This document shows, one piece after another, positions 59,548 to 64,000 of a DNA stretch of 64,000 nt. The DNA is from Adiantum capillus-veneris (lineage: Eukaryota > Streptophyta > Polypodiopsida > Polypodiales > Pteridaceae), in assembly GCA_014529385.2 (NCBI GenBank), contig CM043953.1, positions 72,111,872-72,175,871 of the forward strand, written 5' to 3'. The position numbers were made by a program, and so were the translations under genes. The number at the start of each line of letters is the position of its first letter. Position 1 is the stretch's first letter. Under the pieces are notes generated by a model, which did not search any database, was not told the DNA's origin, and worked only from the letters and a program-made list of their open reading frames with translations.

Positions 59548-61150
59548 GTGTTCTGTGAAATACTCGGAAGATCTCTCTGAAGAAGTATCGGAGATGCCTT
59601 CTTCAAGGATCGGCTCTAACGGTCGTACTATCCCTTGGTTTACACTCTCCTCTGTTGATGCAACACTCGTTTGATCCGCTAAATTGATCCGCTAAATTTG
59701 GGCGTCTGGTGTTGATTTGTTTTCCCGATCTCAAAAACATGAAGAAAGTGGGATATTGACTGAATCCAAACCTCTTACCAGGAGATGGAAAGATCTTTCA
59801 ATTCCTGTGATTGCATGGACTGTTACTTGATAGGTCTCTGCAAATGAATACACTGGATGGCTATGAGATCACTGTGTCATTCCAACTGTCAGCAGATTCA
59901 ACACTTCAAAATGATCTCAACACAATTTTTCTTGGAGATTATTGAAAGTATGTCCGATTTGAGTTTTGACAACTCCTGGTATCTCAAATAGTCTAGGTCT
60001 ATGAACAGGTCAAAAATGAGCTAGATCTGGGCCAGAGGTACACCGATCGCGATCGTACTTTTGAGCCCAAATCAGATGGAACTTCACCAGCTTGTTCACT
60101 AGGCTATTTTAAGACTACTTGCCAGACACTTTTGTATTTGGACTCAAAAAAGTCAAGTTTTTACCATTTCTTGGTTGGAAGTGCCTGTTTTCCCAAATAT
60201 ATCAGTTTGACTGGATTTTGATGTTTGATTTGGGATTTGAGAGATACCTGGGGTTGTCTTGTGTGCACGCTATCACTCTGTATGGTTCCTTTCCAGTTTT
60301 GATGTGTTTTGGTTTACTGAAAGTCAATTTCTAAGCCAGTTTAGCAATTTTAGACTTGGATCTGTACTCAAATGGTTTGACAGGTATTTTGAGGTTTCTG
60401 GCTCTAGTTCCTTTAGACTTTTATGTTTGTATACAGTTGGGGTCACTTTCTGGGTCTGTAAGGCTACTTTTACCCAAGTGGCATGCTTTCCTTGATTTTT
60501 GATGTTTTTGGGTGTGGTTGCTATAGACAAAGTTGTTTAGAATCTTATCAGGAAGGCACATGTCAAATTTTGTACAAATCTGACACTGAGGTACACCGAT
60601 CGCGATCGTAGTACCTGGGCCAAATCTGATGAAATTTTGTCTGCTCCCTCTGACAAGTGTTTCCTAGTGTTTTGTGCTACCACTTTGTGATTTGAATCAA
60701 TATCAATCCTGTTTGGTCAGATTTTCAGAATTTTAGAGTCTTATGGCTTTTTTGGCCAAAGTTATGGTTTTCTGGTTTCTCGGCTCTGACTTTTGCAAGT
60801 CTGACTGGAATGTGATTTACTTATCCTACTCCTAAGTATAGAAATGAAAAAACATAAGAAAATGAATCAAACAAAACAAACACGACGGATTTCGGGTGAG
60901 ATTTCAGTACTCAATCGAATTAGAGAAATTGAAGAGCAAAAATACTTTAACACACTCACTCACAGCTCCCTAAATATCCTAAGAGAGGATCTAGCCGGTC
61001 CACTGGCTCTAGACTCCACTAAGCTCTAAACCCTTGTCTAGCAGCCTAACTGAGGTGTAAAATGGATTTGTGGATTGATCTTTTTTAAGGAGTCTAATTG
61101 CGCACTCGGTCACTCATTACCTAAGGTGCATTCTCTGGCAGTGGCGCCAA
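59548..61150 (-). other. element K 5' leader and primer-binding site
   Basis: On the minus strand TTGGCGCCACTGCC starts at 61150, directly after the LTR end (CGCAAACA): a TGGCGCCA primer-binding site. The leader to about 59700 has no gene and carries two palindrome copies (60044-60055, 60597-60608). A 13-bp unit TTGATCCGCTAAA is tandemly doubled at about 59669-59695. Confidence 0.7.
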
Positions 61151-62050
61151 TGTTTGCGGGTCGCCGCGACGGACGTCCATAGCATAGCTTTCAAGCATCA
61201 ACATATTTATCAATACAGGGGAAGCGACTCAGATGAGGCATGGAAACTCACTAGGGTGTCATTCCTAATGAAGTGAACTCGAAGAGACGCAACTACTAAC
61301 TCTACAAGCGAATCAAACGCATTACCACCAAGTAATCTGCCTATGTCCTCCTACACAGCTCTCTAGTCATCACATCCGTTTACCATGCAAATCATATAGG
61401 AATCGCACGAAACTTGAAGGGAAGCTACAGGGGCATGTCCTATCACTGTCACAGCATTCTAAAGAGGTACAACGATCGCAATCGTTCGTCTCAAAGTCAG
61501 CAAAAACAGCGAACAGGGGATCCTAATGGGTCATTTTAGGGTCCCTAAAGCCCCTCCTAGGGTCAAAACAACATAAAACACGTATATAGACACTCAAAAC
61601 AGTGATTTAAGGCCTCAAACTCGTAGTTGAGAACCTACACCGAATCTTGAATGATTACACTTGAATGAAAGAGCAAGATGAGAGGAACACAATACAATAA
61701 TCAAATTTGAATTTGGATTACCGTAGCCGCAATGGCGAAGACTACAAGTTTGAACAAGAAGGAGCTCTCAAACGTACGCTTTCTTCTCAGTTCTCTATTA
61801 AAAATATTATCCTCTAACTTACAAAAAAAGACCTTTATAGATTAGGTCTTTACAAAATGGCTTGTCCGTCCATAAGCTCCCAAACTTCTAACTGGCTCTC
61901 TAATATACAATTGCTCCCATAAGAATAATCATACATCCTTTGACAAATTCCCGGCTTAGAGATGCTTTTTTACGAAATAATTTTACAATGGTTTCTCAAA
62001 AAATTATGATTCTTCTGGAAACGGCCACTTGTTGCTTCGTCCGCCAAACA
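61151..62050 (-). mobile_element. element K, 5' LTR (LTRk2), 900 bp
   Basis: The reverse complement of 47065-47960. Its outer flank, minus strand TCGAG, compares with TGGAG beside the other LTR (one mismatch), and on that side the G protease is found (VIVTSCGI). Confidence 0.85.
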
Positions 62051-62810
62051 CTCGATTCCGCACGAAGTGACAATTACTTTTTCTAAGAGTCCTAAAGGCT
62101 TTTCCATGAACCCGTCTACCGATTGCAATTTCATTCTGGTAGCTCTCACCAGTTTTTCCCATTTTTTTCAAATTTCTTTGGTGGAAATAGAGACTCCTAC
62201 TCCACTGTCAAGAATAGCTTTGGAAAATACTCCTTGGAATTCTATTGGTAGCGTGGTGTTTTCATCTTCTCCCTCGCAATACTCTCCAACCTTGTTTGAA
62301 GGTACTGGCCTTGTGTTTAGTTGAGGCTTGTCCAATTATTTGATCCCTTCCTGAAGCTTCGAGGTGGGGTCTTTCACTCCAAATTTTTCTAAGCATTTGC
62401 CTATTGTGGTCCACATGTTTGGTCGTAACCTCAGGAGTTCTGCTAATGTGATTGTGCATGCCACCGGGGTGGACAATAACTCAATCAACCCTTGTGAATC
62501 CATCACTCTGTTAGAAGAAAGTCTTTGAGATGGGATTGCTCTCACCTCAGACTTGGCTTCATACTCTCCTAGGTAAGAGGGTAGAGTTTTTAGCGAGTCT
62601 GGTTGGCTGTGCCCCGAACTAATTGATCCCTGGTCTCCCCCTTGTGAATGCATATCAAATTTCATTTGTGATCTTGCCTCAAATTCTTCAATAGGAGGTA
62701 AGATCTCATTTTTCTCTTTTCTCGTGCTACTCATGTGGTAACTCACCTTGTTAGCTTTGTTGGCATCACGGATTTGCTTCCACAGATCATCTAGGGGTGA
62801 AAGCATGTAT
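62051..62810 (-). pseudogene. gypsy element G, gag C-terminus to protease start
   Basis: On the minus strand LDDLWKQIRDANKANK, SLKTLPSYLGEYEAKSEVRA and CTITLAELLRLRPNMWTTIG match E2 at about 35080-35460 segment by segment. The protease then begins and is cut by LTRk2 at 62050. G homology is lost beyond about 62810, so the 5' part of G is missing or elsewhere. Confidence 0.75.
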
Positions 62811-63386
62811 AGGTGGACCACTTTTGCCACTATATAGTATATGGTTTTTGGGGTTGAGAAAATGGGTGGTTTAGGCGTTTGAAACAGTGGGATTAAATTC
62901 AAAATTTATGGAAAAAAGGGTTAAAATTTGACGTGTACTAAGTGAAAACGCTTACTCATTAATGATCACCTCAAGGTACGTTCAAGCACTTAATGCAAAT
63001 ATTCTCTCGAGTCTCGTCCCTCCCACTCTGTCTCCCTCGTTCCTCCCCCCTCTCTCTGTCTCACCAGCGCCATTCAAGTTTCTGATTCCCTCTTTCCTCC
63101 CTCCTTTGCGTTTCTCTGCTAGCCGAAGCAACAAGCAGCAACTTCACAACAACAGCAAGCAAATTCAAGAGGAGTACTTTTTGCTGGGCTGGTCATCAAC
63201 TTCAGTAAAAATCCCCTGCATTAGCAATAGGTATGTGTCATCATGTAGCTTGAAGCATTCTATCTCGAATGTTGGTTGAATTTGAATGTGGTTGGTTTTC
63301 CTAGGTAGCATTTCCAAGTAGCATTGATCCATGTTTTAACATGCTTCATGCAGATGTAGAAGCAATGTATGTTTGTCTCTGAATGT
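62811..63386 (+). other. possible 5' region of an unknown gene
   Basis: A pyrimidine-rich stretch (63010-63120) within a 105-codon frame, rich in Pro and Ser (62962-63279), with no motif. Together with the exon-like unit at 63751 it could be the start of a gene running out of the window, but this is weak. Confidence 0.25.
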
Positions 63387-63398
63387 GTGGCAAGATAA

Positions 63399-63490
63399 CC
63401 AAAGGGGGCTTGGCCTAGTGGTTAAAGTGAATGGGTGGGTGCGTAAGGACCCAGGTTCAACCCCTGGCGATATGGTCTGCCCTCTGTTGG
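63399..63490 (+). mobile_element. short tRNA-derived SINE
   Basis: An A box (TGGCCTAGTGG) and B box (GGTTCAACCCC) are spaced as in a tRNA gene, but no cloverleaf or 3' stem is completed. The unit is flanked by identical 12-bp direct repeats GTGGCAAGATAA (63387-63398 and 63491-63502), a target-site duplication. It is very short and has no A-rich tail. Confidence 0.75.
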
Positions 63491-63559
63491 GTGGCAAGAT
63501 AATCATGGATTGTAACTATTAATGATGTATGTGTAAGTTTAGAATTTATTTCTGGAATG

Positions 63560-63880
63560 TATATGCATTGTGCACATCTAATTGATCACCCTTGTGAATG
63601 CTTTACAAAAATGCATCATGCAGCTTGAAGCATGAATGCAGATTTTATCAACTGTGTGTACATGCTTATACGAATGCATCATGCAAGTTCAAGCATGAAT
63701 GCATTTAACTATTGATCTTGTATCTATGTGGCATTTGTGATTTTTTCAGGATGAAGAACCAGGCTACAAAAGGACCTTCAGACTCTGACAAGGGTACACC
63801 TAGGAAGGGAAAGAGCTCTACGTAGGAGTCGCCTATCAAAACAGGTTAGATGCATCATGCATGCATTTCTAAAATTGGTT
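63560..63880 (+). repeat. degenerate repeat GCATCATGCAGCTTGAAGCA
   Basis: Related copies occur near 63240, 63607, 63676 and 63846, each pairing GCATCATG with an AAGCATGAATGCA-like tail. They lie in what looks like intron sequence. Confidence 0.5.
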
Positions 63881-64000
63881 TTATGTCTTGTAAAATTTTT
63901 GAATTTTTTGCACATGCATGCTACAAAAAGAACTTCCGAGTCCCCCAAGGGTACACCTAAGAAGCAAAATGTTCAATAGGTTAGATGCAGGTATTTCCCC
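63751..64000 (+). CDS. exon-like unit, partly duplicated (gene runs off the window)
   Basis: After TTTTTTCAG (63742-63750) a frame reads KNQATKGPSDSDKGTPRKGK and meets TAG at 63823-63825. A related unit at about 63926-63975 reads KRTSESPKGTPKKQN. Both encode a short Lys/Ser/Thr-rich segment. I do not recognise it; it may be an N-terminal exon and its duplicate. Confidence 0.3.

Larger units (their letters stand above)
42311..61484. repeat. palindrome family CGATCGCGATCG, eight copies, all inside element K
   Basis: The core positions are 42318-42329, 42432-42443, 43163-43174, 43433-43444 (one mismatch), 47616-47627, 60044-60055, 60597-60608 and 61473-61484 (one mismatch). The symmetry often goes further: 42311-42336 is a perfect 26-bp palindrome (half-site GGTACACCGATCG), 43159-43178 a perfect 20-bp one and 47614-47629 a 16-bp one. 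Most copies have GAGGTAC or GTACCTC alongside. Two copies are in the LTRs, two in the 5' leader and four ahead of the 3' ORF. Confidence 0.9.

Noticed and set aside
63399-63475. A functional tRNA gene
   Set aside because: A and B boxes are present but acceptor and anticodon stems do not form, and the unit is flanked by a target duplication, so it is a SINE.
1-64000. CRISPR array, rRNA genes or organellar sequence
   Set aside because: No spaced direct repeats, rRNA-like blocks or organellar genes were seen.

Overview
This is a nuclear segment of a land plant with a large, repeat-laden genome. The evidence is intron-bearing genes with plant-type splice sites, an L-type lectin receptor kinase, a lipid-transfer protein, CACTA transposons, LINEs, a tRNA-derived SINE and several Ty3/gypsy retrotransposons. 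Very long AG/CT microsatellites recur throughout. I lean toward a fern-like, seed-free plant, but that is a weak inference from overall texture.

Layout. 0-3 kb: a last exon of an FCP1-like phosphatase-domain gene (+) and a two-exon unknown gene (-). 3.3-8 kb: AG/CT microsatellites tied to a dispersed repeat of about 60-120 bp, a degraded CACTA transposase (-) and a frameshifted nsLTP. 8-12.6 kb: the right part of a CACTA element (ends ...TAGTG at 12599) carrying a many-exon gene whose first visible domain is a SAM domain. 12.6-14.65 kb: a lectin receptor kinase pseudogene, the best-preserved copy. 16.8-26.8 kb: a second, partly duplicated lectin kinase copy, split by an 8,085-bp CACTA-like element (18040-26124, ends CACAAGGAACTTT) and cut again at 26773 by another element with a near-identical end. 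The 8-kb element holds an openly readable 12-exon accessory gene (about 465 aa), a 5'-truncated transposase, a captured PPR fragment and a LINE remnant.

27.2-62.8 kb: a LINE 3' end, then a nested block of gypsy elements. An old element G (its pieces lie at 28.1-31.87, 47.96-50.02 and 62.05-62.8 kb) was entered by a Tat-like element H (LTRs 31873-33432 and 50019-51693; pol 51.9-56.6 kb with dual RNase H) and by a third element K (LTRs 47065-47960 and 61151-62050). The present order and strands are explained by one inversion, with one breakpoint between 33.5 and 43.6 kb and the other between 56.6 and 57.1 kb. A further G-family copy (E2, 34.3-41.4 kb) is nearly full length. The last kb holds a SINE with target duplications and a short exon-like repeat.

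The most unusual points are these. (1) The G/E2 gypsy family carries two aspartic-protease domains, one before RT and one after integrase, and two consecutive integrase-type zinc-binding modules. (2) Element K carries eight copies of a palindrome built on CGATCGCGATCG. (3) The CACTA elements carry spliced accessory genes that share a C-terminal exon, one of them with a SAM domain. (4) The nested insertions have been rearranged by an inversion that can be reconstructed base by base from target-site duplications. Almost every protein-coding locus here is interrupted or decayed; the accessory gene at 18.5-20.8 kb is the clearest exception.
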